Below, piece after piece: positions 1 through 7,893 of a DNA stretch of 60,806 nt. This DNA is from Eubacteriales bacterium (GTDB lineage: Bacteria; Bacillota_A; Clostridia; Christensenellales; Aristaeellaceae). The stretch lies in assembly GCA_029974035.1 (NCBI GenBank), contig JARKQG010000013.1:1-60806 (forward strand), written 5' to 3'. A program made the position numbers and the translations under genes. A model generated the notes under the pieces. The model saw only the letters and a list, made by a program, of their open reading frames with translations. It was not told the DNA's origin and did not search any database. Each line of letters begins with the position of its first letter. The first letter of the stretch is position 1.

Positions 1-1
1 C

Positions 2-121
2 CTGCAATCCCAACTCGCTCCCTGGGAGCTACACAGAAATGCCGCTTCAAAATCCGTTGACTGGCACTTCACGACCGACGCCGCTAGGGACAAGCTCAAA
101 TGGCTTTATCCTAAATTATAA
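2..121 (+). mobile_element. 3' end of a transposase gene (IS630-like), cut by the window edge
   Basis: Reading frame 2 gives 39 residues ending in a TAA stop. The last stretch, VDWHFTTDAARDKLKWLYP, resembles the C-terminus of IS630/DDE_3-type transposases, which often end in a W-x-F-T-T-x-x-A-R-x-K-L-x-x-L-Y-P block. The catalytic DDE part lies outside the window, so family assignment rests on this tail only. A multicopy insertion sequence at the edge would explain why the contig stops here. The 13 bases after the stop hold no recognisable end repeat. Confidence 0.55.
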
Positions 122-134
122 TAGTGTCAAATCA

Positions 135-1850
135 CTAGTAGTCCACCTCCTGCCGGAGGCGCTCCACCAGCCGCCGGATGCGCTCGCGCGCCTCGGTTTC
201 CAGAATCATCCGCTGTGCCTCGGACGGCGGCCGGTCGCCCATGAGGCCCACAAACTGGCTGACCTTGAGGCCCAGCGCCTCCTGCATGTCCTGATCGGAG
301 CCCCGGGGGCTGACCAGGTAGTAGCACAGAAGCGAATCCTCGTGGCCGATGCGGTGGGCGCGGTCCTCCGCCTGGGCATGCACCGCGGGCGACCAGTCCA
401 GTTCGCCGAACACCACACAGCTGGCGCGCTGCAGGTTGAGCCCGGAGGCGGAGCGCAGCGATACGCAGCAAAGGTCCGTCCGCCCCTCCATGAACGCCCC
501 GGAGGCGGCGTCCTTTTCGCCCTCGGTCTCCCGGCCGGTGATGAAGACCGGGTGCAGGCCCTTGAGATCGGCCTTGTACCGGTCCATCACCGCGTGGTGG
601 TGGGCAAAGAGCAGCACCCGCTCGCCTTCCTCCACCAGCGCCCGCACAAAGTCCGCCACATAGGGCGCCTTCGCAATGCCGGTGGCCTGGCGCTGCTGCT
701 GGCAGATGTCGTCCTCCGCCAGCGCGCGGCGGGAGGGGTCCGTGATGCCCGAAAGCGCCCGCACCTTGTCCATCACCGGGCGCATCAGCGCCTGATAGGC
801 GCGGTCGTCCCAGTCAATCTCCTGCACCAACCGCCGCTTGGGCGGCAGCTGCGGCAGCACTTCGGTTTTGGTGCGCCTGAGCATCAGCCCTTCGCGCCGG
901 AGATGCTCGCCCAGAAGGTCGGGCTTGGCCACGATGAAGCTGTTGTAGCCGTAGCACCACTCGCGGGAGAAGCTCTCCCAGCTGCCCAGAAAATGAAAAT
1001 CAAGAATGTTGACCACGTTCCAGATCTCGCCGCCGTGGTTGTAGATGGGCGTTCCGGAGAGGCCCACCACGCGCTCCGCGCCGGAGGCCACGAGGCTGGC
1101 GGAGGAGTACTTTTCCGTGCCCGCGTGGCGCAGTTCCTGAATCTCGTCAAAAATCACGGTTTGAAAGCCGCAGGCGGGCAGCGCCTTTTTCCAGCCCCGC
1201 AGCAAAAGGTAGTGAATGATGTAGACGTCCGCCTCCGGAAGATCGTAGGGGGTGAGCCCCCGGATCACATGGATGCGGACGCCGCCGGGCAGCACAAGAA
1301 ACCGCTCGGCCTCCCGCTGCCAGTTGCGCACCAGGTGCGGCGGCACCACGATGAGCGCCGGAAACCGGGCGGCGGTGGCCAGAAAGGCCAGCGCCTGAAC
1401 GGTCTTTCCCAGGCCCATCTCGTCGGCCAGAAGCGCCCTGCCGCTGCCCAGGAGAAACGCCAGCCCCTGCTTTTGGAAGGGCATCAGTTCGCCGGAAAAG
1501 CCCTCCGCCGGCGGCACGGCGTATTCGGGGGCCGAAAGCCGCGCCTCGCGCCAGGCGGCGTACTCCCGCGCCTCGGCAAGCGCCTCCTCCCACCGCGCCC
1601 GGTCGGACTCGCGGATCTCGAGCGGATAGCGCAGCATCAGCCAGTTGAGCTCGCCGATGATCCGCCGATGGGCGGTAAAGCGGGCCTCGCCCCGGCCCCG
1701 GCCCTCACAGCCGGGAAACAGGCGCTTGGCCAGCTCCGTCACGCAGGGCTCGCCCTTGATGACCCAGCACTTCGCCTTGCGGTTGAAGCCCAGAATGCCG
1801 TAGTAATGGGGCGGCGCGCCAACCTCCCGCAGATAGGACGGATAGTTCAA
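135..1850 (-). CDS. SNF2-family DNA helicase/translocase
   Basis: About 571 residues. Residues 120-300 carry the first RecA-like lobe, with Walker A DEMGLGKT (143-150) and a DEIQ box (235-238) in place of the usual DEAH. The second lobe ends in the motif VI-like QAEDRAHRIGH, typical of SNF2 and SMARCAL1-like proteins. The roughly 115-residue N-terminal region has no domain I recognise. I chose the TTG at 1850 because it overlaps the stop of the upstream nuclease as TTGA and has a GGGGGG ribosome site 10 bases before it; a GTG at 1868 is the alternative. The overlap with a PD-(D/E)XK nuclease suggests the two act together on DNA. DNA repair and antiphage defence are both possible. Confidence 0.85.
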   Translation of the reverse strand: MNYPSYLREVGAPPHYYGILGFNRKAKCWVIKGEPCVTELAKRLFPGCEGRGRGEARFTAHRRIIGELNWLMLRYPLEIRESDRARWEEALAEAREYAAWREARLSAPEYAVPPAEGFSGELMPFQKQGLAFLLGSGRALLADEMGLGKTVQALAFLATAARFPALIVVPPHLVRNWQREAERFLVLPGGVRIHVIRGLTPYDLPEADVYIIHYLLLRGWKKALPACGFQTVIFDEIQELRHAGTEKYSSASLVASGAERVVGLSGTPIYNHGGEIWNVVNILDFHFLGSWESFSREWCYGYNSFIVAKPDLLGEHLRREGLMLRRTKTEVLPQLPPKRRLVQEIDWDDRAYQALMRPVMDKVRALSGITDPSRRALAEDDICQQQRQATGIAKAPYVADFVRALVEEGERVLLFAHHHAVMDRYKADLKGLHPVFITGRETEGEKDAASGAFMEGRTDLCCVSLRSASGLNLQRASCVVFGELDWSPAVHAQAEDRAHRIGHEDSLLCYYLVSPRGSDQDMQEALGLKVSQFVGLMGDRPPSEAQRMILETEARERIRRLVERLRQEVDY

Positions 1851-2218
1851 GGCAGCGATACCCCCCACAGCCGATTGAGCCCGAAGACCACCACGGGCTT
1901 GCCCGATAGCTCGCCGGGCAGGCGCGCGCCGTCCGTCGTCACCAGAATCAGCGCGGCAAGGTGCGGCGAAGCCAGGTAGCGCGCGGCCTGCGCCCGAAGG
2001 CGCGCGGCGCTTTGACGCCCGCGCTTGACTTCGATGCCCACGTCGCCGGCCAAAAAATCGATGCGGCAGCGCGGGGCGATCGCCGCCTCGTGCCGCGCGT
2101 CAATGCCGGCCTCCCGGAGCGCCGCCGCGATCATTCCGTGCAGCTGGCGCTCCTCCGGGGCCACAGGAATGCGCAGCGCCGAGAGCGCCGCGCATATTTT
2201 GTCCACCTCCGGCCGCAT
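1847..2218 (-). CDS. Small PD-(D/E)XK-fold nuclease-like protein
   Basis: 123 residues. The core RIDFLAGDVGIEVKRG gives D54, E63 and K65, the spacing of a PD-(D/E)XK nuclease active site. It is preceded by a helix with acidic residues near position 22 and followed by an Arg/Ala-rich helix and a hydrophobic strand (LAALILVTT), as in minimal restriction-endonuclease-like folds. It starts 5 bases after the copA stop and its stop overlaps the SNF2 start, so it is probably translated as part of that unit. The length is close to the smallest known for this fold, and no DNA-recognition domain is visible, so the helicase may supply DNA binding. Nuclease activity is inferred from the motif. Confidence 0.7.
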   Translation of the reverse strand: MRPEVDKICAALSALRIPVAPEERQLHGMIAAALREAGIDARHEAAIAPRCRIDFLAGDVGIEVKRGRQSAARLRAQAARYLASPHLAALILVTTDGARLPGELSGKPVVVFGLNRLWGVSLP

Positions 2219-2223
2219 GGCCG

Positions 2224-2421
2224 TCAGTCGATCCCGGTCACTTCGTAGCCCGCGTCCTCCACAGCCTTTTTGATGGCCTCGTCGGGCGCGTCCCCCGCCG
2301 AAACGGCGGCGATCTTCTTGTCCAGGTCCACCTTGGCGGTCAGGCCGATGCCCGAGAGCGCCTTCTCCACCCGCATGGCGCAGTGTCCGCAGGTCATGCC
2401 TTCCACGTGTACGGTCTTCAT
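2224..2421 (-). CDS. Possible internal CopZ-like chaperone start within copA
   Basis: Inside copA and in the same frame, an ATG at 2421 begins MKTVHVEGMTCGHC, the exact N-terminus of a free-standing CopZ-type chaperone of 65 residues. It is preceded by AAGGAGG with 11 bases between the Shine-Dalgarno core and the ATG. The nucleotides of that site encode the KEEK part of the linker, so the linker itself supplies the ribosome site. The same mRNA could therefore give both the full pump and a free copper chaperone, or the site may be a relic of a recent copA-copZ fusion. Translation from this start is inferred. Confidence 0.4.
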   Translation of the reverse strand: MKTVHVEGMTCGHCAMRVEKALSGIGLTAKVDLDKKIAAVSAGDAPDEAIKKAVEDAGYEVTGID

Positions 2422-4737
2422 CGCGGTCTTTTCCTCCTTGATTTCGGCCGGTTCCTCCGGCCTGGTTTCGGTTATCTCGGGAATCTCCGGCGGCCTGGCC
2501 GGGGCGGCATGGTCGTGTCGCGCGGCCCGGGGCTTGAAGCGGGTCAGCCGCAGCGCGTTCAGCACCACGCACACGCTGCTCATGCTCATGGCGGCGGCGG
2601 CAAACATGGGGTTGAGGGTCCATCCGGTCAGCGGGTAAAACAGCCCCGCCGCCAGCGGAATGCCCAGCGTGTTGTAGAAGAAGGCCCAGAACAGGTTCTC
2701 CTTGATGTTCCTGAGCACCGCGCGGGAGAGGGACACGGCGTTCACCGCGTCCATCAAATCGCCCTTCATCAGGACCACGCCGGCGGACTCGATGGCGATA
2801 TCGCTGCCCGCGCCGATGGCGATGCCCACATCGGCCACCGTCAGCGCCGGCGCGTCGTTGATGCCGTCGCCGATCATGGCCACCTTCTTGCCTTCCTTCT
2901 GGATCTGCTGCACCACACGGGCCTTGTCGCCGGGCAGCACCTCGGCCTCGACGCGGGCCACCCCCAGCGCGGACGCCACCGCCTGGGCGGCACGGCGGTT
3001 GTCGCCGGTGAGCATGACGGTTTCGATGCCCATCGCGTTCAGCGCGGCAATGGCCTCGCGGCTGGTGGGCTTGATGGTGTCGGCAAGGCCGATGACGCCC
3101 GCGAGGGCGCCGTCAAGCGCGATCCAGATCAGGGTTTCGCCGCCGTCGGACAGCGCCCGGGCCTTTTCTTGCAGCGGGGACACGTCCACGCCGTTCTCCG
3201 TCAAAAGCTTTTCGCTGCCGGCCATGAGCGGCTTGCCCTCAAGCCGCGCCGTGACGCCGCGGCCGGGCCGCTCCTCAAAGCCCTCCACCTCCGGGGCGGC
3301 GACGCCATCCTCCCCGGCCCGGGCCAGCACCGCCGCCGCCAGCGGGTGGCGGCTGGGCTTTTCCGCGGAAGCCGCCAGGGCCATCAGCCGCTTGGCGTCC
3401 ACGCCCGGCGCCGTCAGCAGGTGGGCCACGGCGGGCTTGCCGCTGGTGAGGGTGCCGGTCTTATCCAGCACCGCCGCCCGCACGTCGTGGGCGCGCTCCA
3501 GCGCCTCGGCGTTTTTGAACAGGATGCCCATACTGGCGCCCTTGCCGGTGCCCGCCATGATGGCCACCGGCGTCGCCAACCCCAGCGCGCAGGGGCAGGA
3601 GATGACCAGTACCGCCACGCCGATGGACAGCGCGAAGGAAACGCCCTTTCCGGCGATGAGCCAGCCAAAGGTGGCGATCAGCGCGACGGCGATCACCACC
3701 GGCACAAAGATGGCGGAGATCCTGTCCGCCAGGCGGCCGATGGGGGCCTTCGAGGCGGCGGCCTCCTCCACGAGGCGCACGATCTGAGAGAGGGTGGTAT
3801 CGCCGCTTTTGCGCTCCACCCGCACCCGCAGAAAGCCCGTCAGGTTGATGGTGCCGGCGCGGACGGGGCTGCCCACGGTTACATCAAAGGGCATGCTCTC
3901 GCCGGTCAGCGCCGACTGGTCCACCCCGGATTCGCCGAAGAGCACCGTGCCGTCCACCGGAATGCGCTCGCCGGGGCGGATCACCGCGATGTCGTCCACG
4001 GCCACCTGCTCCACGGGGACTTCGGTCTCCGCGCCGTCCCGCTCCACCCGCGCGGTCTTGGGCGCCAGGTCGATCAGCATCGACAGCGCCTGGGAGGTGC
4101 GCGCCTTGGATCGCGCCTCCAGATACTTGCCCAGGGTGATCAGCGTCAGGATGGTGCCGGCGGACTCAAAGTACAGATCCATGCCGCCCATCTCCATGCC
4201 GCCGGCCATCTGGTAGAGGGCCCACACGCCCTGGACCAGCGCGGCGGAGGAGCCGATGGCGATCAGCGAATCCATGTTGGGGGAGCGCTTGACGAGGGCC
4301 TTGAAGCCGCGCTCGTAGTACACGCGGTTGACGTAGGCAATGGGCAGCACCAGCAGAAACTGGGTCAGCGCGCCGGCCATGCCGTGGATGCCGGGCAGGC
4401 CCAGCATGTGGCCCATGGAAAGGTACATCAGCGGGATCAGGCAGAGAAATGACACGATGAGCCGCACCCGCACGCCCCTGGATTCGTCCACCGGCGCGGC
4501 GGGCTTTGCCGACGCGGCGGCGCCCTCCGCGCGCTCCGACGCGCCGTAGCCCGCGTCCTCGACGGCGCGGATGATGGCGGACGGATCCGCGGCGGCGGGG
4601 TCAAAGTCCACGGTCATGCGGTTGGTCATCAGGCTGACCGATACATTCGAAACGCCCTTCACCTTGGCGACGGATTTCTCCACGTGGGCGGAGCAGGCGG
4701 CGCAGGTCATGCCGGTTACATCAAACGATTCCTTCAA
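2224..4737 (-). CDS. copA: Copper-transporting P1B-type ATPase with N- and C-terminal HMA domains
   Basis: About 837 residues. An N-terminal heavy-metal-associated domain has GMTCAAC (Cys12, Cys15). About eight membrane segments follow, with the CPC copper motif at 381-383, the phosphorylation motif DKTGT with Asp425, and a GDGINDAP hinge. The protein pumps Cu(I) out of the cytoplasm. Unusually, a second HMA domain (773-837, GMTCGHC with Cys783 and Cys786) sits at the C-terminus behind a charged, proline-rich linker and looks like a fused CopZ chaperone. The start is TTG at 4737, after GGAGGGA; no good ATG lies upstream. No copper regulator is adjacent. The ribosome site lies in a hairpin arm (4747-4787). 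Confidence 0.93.
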   Translation of the reverse strand: MKESFDVTGMTCAACSAHVEKSVAKVKGVSNVSVSLMTNRMTVDFDPAAADPSAIIRAVEDAGYGASERAEGAAASAKPAAPVDESRGVRVRLIVSFLCLIPLMYLSMGHMLGLPGIHGMAGALTQFLLVLPIAYVNRVYYERGFKALVKRSPNMDSLIAIGSSAALVQGVWALYQMAGGMEMGGMDLYFESAGTILTLITLGKYLEARSKARTSQALSMLIDLAPKTARVERDGAETEVPVEQVAVDDIAVIRPGERIPVDGTVLFGESGVDQSALTGESMPFDVTVGSPVRAGTINLTGFLRVRVERKSGDTTLSQIVRLVEEAAASKAPIGRLADRISAIFVPVVIAVALIATFGWLIAGKGVSFALSIGVAVLVISCPCALGLATPVAIMAGTGKGASMGILFKNAEALERAHDVRAAVLDKTGTLTSGKPAVAHLLTAPGVDAKRLMALAASAEKPSRHPLAAAVLARAGEDGVAAPEVEGFEERPGRGVTARLEGKPLMAGSEKLLTENGVDVSPLQEKARALSDGGETLIWIALDGALAGVIGLADTIKPTSREAIAALNAMGIETVMLTGDNRRAAQAVASALGVARVEAEVLPGDKARVVQQIQKEGKKVAMIGDGINDAPALTVADVGIAIGAGSDIAIESAGVVLMKGDLMDAVNAVSLSRAVLRNIKENLFWAFFYNTLGIPLAAGLFYPLTGWTLNPMFAAAAMSMSSVCVVLNALRLTRFKPRAARHDHAAPARPPEIPEITETRPEEPAEIKEEKTAMKTVHVEGMTCGHCAMRVEKALSGIGLTAKVDLDKKIAAVSAGDAPDEAIKKAVEDAGYEVTGID

Positions 4738-4746
4738 CGCAAAAAC

Positions 4747-4787
4747 TCCCTCCGGGGTATTCGTGTTTAGTATACCACCGGAGGGGG
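4747..4787 (-). terminator. Terminator of the amino acid ABC operon, overlapping the copA promoter and ribosome site
   Basis: On the minus strand a stem CCCTCCGG(T)GGTAT pairs with ATACCCCGGAGGG across a 10-base loop with one bulged base, followed by AGTTTTT. It lies 39 bases after the glnQ-like stop and fits an intrinsic terminator. Its 3' arm contains GGAGGG, the copA Shine-Dalgarno sequence, and a TATACT -10-like hexamer (4769-4774) lies in its 5' arm and loop. Transcripts reading through from upstream would hide the copA ribosome site, while those starting after the -10 would lack the 5' arm. Confidence 0.6.
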
Positions 4788-4825
4788 GCCGTGAACCAGC
4801 GCCCGGCGCGAACGGGGAATTTCCG

Positions 4826-5548
4826 TCACAGGAGCTTGCCGAGGAAGTCGCGGGTGCGCTTCTCCCGGGGTGCGCCGAACACCTGGGCGGGCGTGCCCTC
4901 CTCGGCGATGACGCCCTCGTCCATGAAGAGCACCCTGTCCCCCACCTCGCGGGCAAAGCCCATCTCGTGGGTGACCACCACCCTGGTCATGCCCATCCGG
5001 GCCAGGCCCTTCCTCACGTCCAGCACCTCGCCCACCATCTCCGGATCGAGGGCGCTGGTGGGCTCGTCAAAGAGCATGACTTCGGGGTCCATCGCCAGCG
5101 CCCGCACGATCGCCACCCGCTGCTTCTGCCCGCCGGACAGCTGCGCCGGGTAGACGCCCGCCTTGTCCCGAAGGCCGACGCGCTCCAGCAGCGCCATCCC
5201 CCGGGCGGCGGCCTCGTCCCGGTTCATGGTTTTCAGGTGAACCGGCGCCAGGGTGATGTTGTCCAGCACCGTCTTGTGGGGAAAGAGGTTGAACTGCTGG
5301 AACACCATGCCCATCTTGCGGCGCACGCGGTTGATGTCCACGCCCCGGGCGGTGATCTCCTCGCCGTCAAAGACGATGGAACCGGCCGTAGGCACCTCCA
5401 GCAGGTTCAGGCACCGGAGAAAAGTGGACTTGCCGGAGCCGGAGGGCCCGATCACCACCAGCTTTTCGCCCTTCTCCACGCGCTGGTCGATGCCGCGCAG
5501 CACCTTCAGCCCCTCGAACTCCTTAAAGAGGCCCTTAACGGTGATCAC
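4826..5548 (-). CDS. glnQ: Polar amino acid ABC transporter, ATP-binding subunit
   Basis: 240 residues, the normal length for GlnQ/HisP-type ATPases. It shows Walker [10 protein letters not shown], signature LSGGQKQR, Walker [13 protein letters not shown] and the switch histidine in VVTHEMGFA. It energises uptake of a polar amino acid together with the permease and binding protein encoded just upstream. Its ATG lies 14 bases inside the permease gene, so translation is coupled. Order in the operon is binding protein, permease, ATPase, and a hairpin terminator follows. The substrate cannot be told from this subunit. Confidence 0.93.
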   Translation of the reverse strand: MITVKGLFKEFEGLKVLRGIDQRVEKGEKLVVIGPSGSGKSTFLRCLNLLEVPTAGSIVFDGEEITARGVDINRVRRKMGMVFQQFNLFPHKTVLDNITLAPVHLKTMNRDEAAARGMALLERVGLRDKAGVYPAQLSGGQKQRVAIVRALAMDPEVMLFDEPTSALDPEMVGEVLDVRKGLARMGMTRVVVTHEMGFAREVGDRVLFMDEGVIAEEGTPAQVFGAPREKRTRDFLGKLL

Positions 5549-6248
5549 TCTGCCGCACCTTCCTCTCTATGCGCCCGAAAATGGCGGAAAGCCCCAATAC
5601 CAGCACCAGGTAGATCGCCGCCACCGTGAGCAGCGGAAAGAACGCCGAGAAGGTGCGGCTGCGGATGAAGTCGCCCGCCTTGGTCAGGTCCATGAGCGCG
5701 ATGTAGCCCACGATGGACGTCTCCTTGAGCAGCATGATGAACTCATTGAACAGCGCCGGCAGCGTGTTTTTGATGGCCTGGGGCATCACCACCAGCATCA
5801 GCGTGGCGGTGCTGGAAAGGCCCAGCGAGCGCCCGGCCTCGGTCTGCCCCCTGTCCACCGACAGGATGCCGCCGCGCACCATTTCGGACACGTAGGCGGC
5901 GCTGTTGAGCCCGAAGGACAGGATGGCCACCAGCACCTTGGGGCCGTTGTAGGTGGCCAGGATGATGTAGTACATAATGAGAAGCTGCACCATCACCGGC
6001 GTGCCGCGGATCGTGTCCACGTACACGCGGGCGATGCCCTGAAGCCAGCGCCACCGGCCGATGCGGGCGTCTGACAGCCGCATCAGCGCGATGAGGCTGC
6101 CCAGGACCACGCCCAGAAGCGCCGCCGCCAGCGCAACCTCAATGGTGACGCCCAGGCCGCTGAGCAGCATCTTGTAACGGTCGCCCTGGATGAGGTTGAA
6201 GTCGAACTGCTGCCAGAACGACTGGGCCCAGGCCTTCAGCGCTTCCAA
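5535..6248 (-). CDS. Polar amino acid ABC transporter, permease subunit
   Basis: 237 residues of the His/Glu/Gln/Arg permease family. It has about five hydrophobic membrane segments and the ABC-contact EAA-type loop around [21 protein letters not shown]. The N-terminus ([26 protein letters not shown]) is typical of the HEQRo subfamily. It forms the membrane channel, probably as a homodimer since only one permease gene is present. The gene lies 76 bases after the binding-protein gene and overlaps the ATPase gene by 14 bases. Confidence 0.92.
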   Translation of the reverse strand: MEALKAWAQSFWQQFDFNLIQGDRYKMLLSGLGVTIEVALAAALLGVVLGSLIALMRLSDARIGRWRWLQGIARVYVDTIRGTPVMVQLLIMYYIILATYNGPKVLVAILSFGLNSAAYVSEMVRGGILSVDRGQTEAGRSLGLSSTATLMLVVMPQAIKNTLPALFNEFIMLLKETSIVGYIALMDLTKAGDFIRSRTFSAFFPLLTVAAIYLVLVLGLSAIFGRIERKVRQSDHR

Positions 6249-6324
6249 CGGGCCACGCTCCTTTCATGGACAACGTGAAATGCGCAACCGCGCGGGCGGC
6301 TGCGCATTTCACGGTTCAAACCGA

Positions 6325-7065
6325 TTATTCGGCGCTCTCGTACTTGGCGTAGATTTCGTCCAGCGTGCCGTCGGCCTTGAGCTCGGCCAGCGCCTCGTTG
6401 ATTTTGGTCAGAAGCTCGTCCTGGCCCAGAGGCAGTGCGATGCCGTACTGCTCGTCGCTGAGCCGGTCCTCCAGCACGGAGAGGCCCTGCGCCTGGGAAA
6501 CGAACACCTTTGCGGGCTCCTCGTCAATGACCACGGCGTCCAGCTTGCCGTTGACCAGATCCTGCACCGCGTCGATGCCCTTGTCATACCTTTCGACGGT
6601 GGCGTCCTTGACGGTGTCGGTCACGTACAGGTCGCCGGTGGTGCCCATCTGCACGCCAATCTTCTTCCCGGCGAGGCCGGCTTCATCCGCGATGTCCGAG
6701 CCGTCCTTGACGATGATCTTCTGCGACGCCTGATAGTATGGATCGGAGAACTGCACGCTCTTTTTGCGCTCCTCGGTGATGGTCATGCCGGAGATGATCG
6801 CGCCGATCTTGCCGCTGGTCATCGCGGGAATCAGCGCGTCCCAGCCCATGTTCACAATCTGAACGGAAACGCCGATCTTCTCGCCGATGGCGCTGATCAG
6901 GTCGATGTCAATGCCGGCGGGATTGCCGTCGTCGCCGATGAACTCAAAGGGCGAGAACTCGGCGTTGGTGCCCACCACCAGCGGGGCGTTTTCGGCCATG
7001 CCGGGGATCGCCAGCACAAGCGCCAGCACAAGCGCGGCCACAAGAATTCTCGAAATCTGCTTCAT
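6325..7065 (-). CDS. Polar amino acid ABC transporter, substrate-binding protein
   Basis: About 246 residues of the extracellular solute-binding family 3. The N-terminus MKQISRILVAALVLALVLAIPGMAE is a signal peptide with an Ala-x-Ala-like cleavage region and no lipobox cysteine. The mature protein starts with APLVVGTNAEFSPFEFIGDDGNPAGIDIDL, the hallmark of family 3, and carries the SGMTITEERKKSVQFSDPYY segment. Start chosen at 7065 because GGAGGGA lies 11 bases upstream. It captures the amino acid for the permease and ATPase encoded next. Since no lipid anchor is visible, it may be held by interaction with the permease. Confidence 0.9.
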   Translation of the reverse strand: MKQISRILVAALVLALVLAIPGMAENAPLVVGTNAEFSPFEFIGDDGNPAGIDIDLISAIGEKIGVSVQIVNMGWDALIPAMTSGKIGAIISGMTITEERKKSVQFSDPYYQASQKIIVKDGSDIADEAGLAGKKIGVQMGTTGDLYVTDTVKDATVERYDKGIDAVQDLVNGKLDAVVIDEEPAKVFVSQAQGLSVLEDRLSDEQYGIALPLGQDELLTKINEALAELKADGTLDEIYAKYESAE

Positions 7066-7179
7066 AGGAAACATTCCCTCCCGCATATTCTGAATGATTC
7101 TTTGATTATATCCCGTCCGGCCCCGACAATCAAGCGGTTTATTGTGAATAATGTGTATATCCATGCACCGCGCCGCGCC

Positions 7180-7893
7180 TCACAGGCCGCGGACCAGCTT
7201 CACGCAGCGCCCCAGAATCAGCACGGACTTCGCATCCGCGGTTTCGGCCCGGAATTCCCGGTCAAAGGACTGCAAAAGCAGCTTCCCGCCCTCCAGCTTT
7301 TTGATCTTCCGGGCCATGCGGGTTTTGCCGCGCTCCACGATCATCACCGCCTCGTCCACGGGCGCCTTCTCCGGCACGGTGAGCAGCAGATCGCCCGCGT
7401 GAATGCGGTAGCCTGCCAGCGCGCCGTCCGGGCAGCGGAAGTAGAACACCTTGTCGGGGGCGCCGCCCTCGATGCGCCCGCCGATCACCGGTTCCAGCGC
7501 GTGGTCCATCACCAGGCCCTTCTCGTCGCACACCGGCACCCGCTTGACCACGCCGCCCAGCGCGTCCAGCCACGCGCCGCCCGGCTCCTCGGACGCGGCG
7601 GTGGCGGCGGTCACCGCCTCCTCGCGGGGCGGCTCCGCCGGAAGCACGTAGGGCCGGGGCCTGGGCCGGAGCTTCACCTCCGGCTCGGCGGCCACCTCCA
7701 GCTCCGTGGACACCGGGTTTTGCACGCCCAGCACCTTCAGCATCCGCTGCGCCTGGTCGTCGCTGGCCACCCTGCGGCCGGATTCGATGTCCTTTACCAC
7801 GCTCTCCGCCAGGCCGCACTTTTTGCCCAGCGCCTTTTCCGTCATCCCGGCGGCCAGCCGGGCCTTCCGGATGGTTTCGCCCATCCTGCTCAT
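7180..7893 (-). CDS. XRE-family regulator with an S24/LexA-like C-terminal domain lacking the serine
   Basis: 237 residues. Residues 1-60 are a helix-turn-helix (GMTEKALGKKCGLAESVVKDIESGRR). A proline/arginine-rich linker follows, then a region resembling the LexA/S24 fold (VFYFRCPDGALAGYRIHAGDLLLTVPEKAPVDEAVMIV, then ARKIKKL). In self-cleaving members the turn reads G-D-S-M-x-P-x-I-x-x-G-D. Here the serine position is Leu and no Ala-Gly cleavage site is obvious, so self-cleavage is unlikely. It is last in a unit with tadA and a dipeptidase, joined by an ATGA overlap. Its target is unknown. Confidence 0.75.
   Translation of the reverse strand: MSRMGETIRKARLAAGMTEKALGKKCGLAESVVKDIESGRRVASDDQAQRMLKVLGVQNPVSTELEVAAEPEVKLRPRPRPYVLPAEPPREEAVTAATAASEEPGGAWLDALGGVVKRVPVCDEKGLVMDHALEPVIGGRIEGGAPDKVFYFRCPDGALAGYRIHAGDLLLTVPEKAPVDEAVMIVERGKTRMARKIKKLEGGKLLLQSFDREFRAETADAKSVLILGRCVKLVRGL

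Noticed and set aside
135..2218. A type I or type III restriction system formed by the helicase/nuclease pair
   Set aside because: No specificity or methylation subunit is adjacent, and the orphan methyltransferase is 28 kb away with a different gene context.
2383..4452. 689-residue open frame on the plus strand opposite copA
   Set aside because: It is antisense to a clear P-type ATPase and is rich in His, Gly and Arg, as expected of the complementary strand of GC-rich coding DNA. It shows no domain. Similar long antisense frames at 39-1979, 6190-8055, 7983-9794, 20710-22041 and 32041-34104 were dropped for the same reason.
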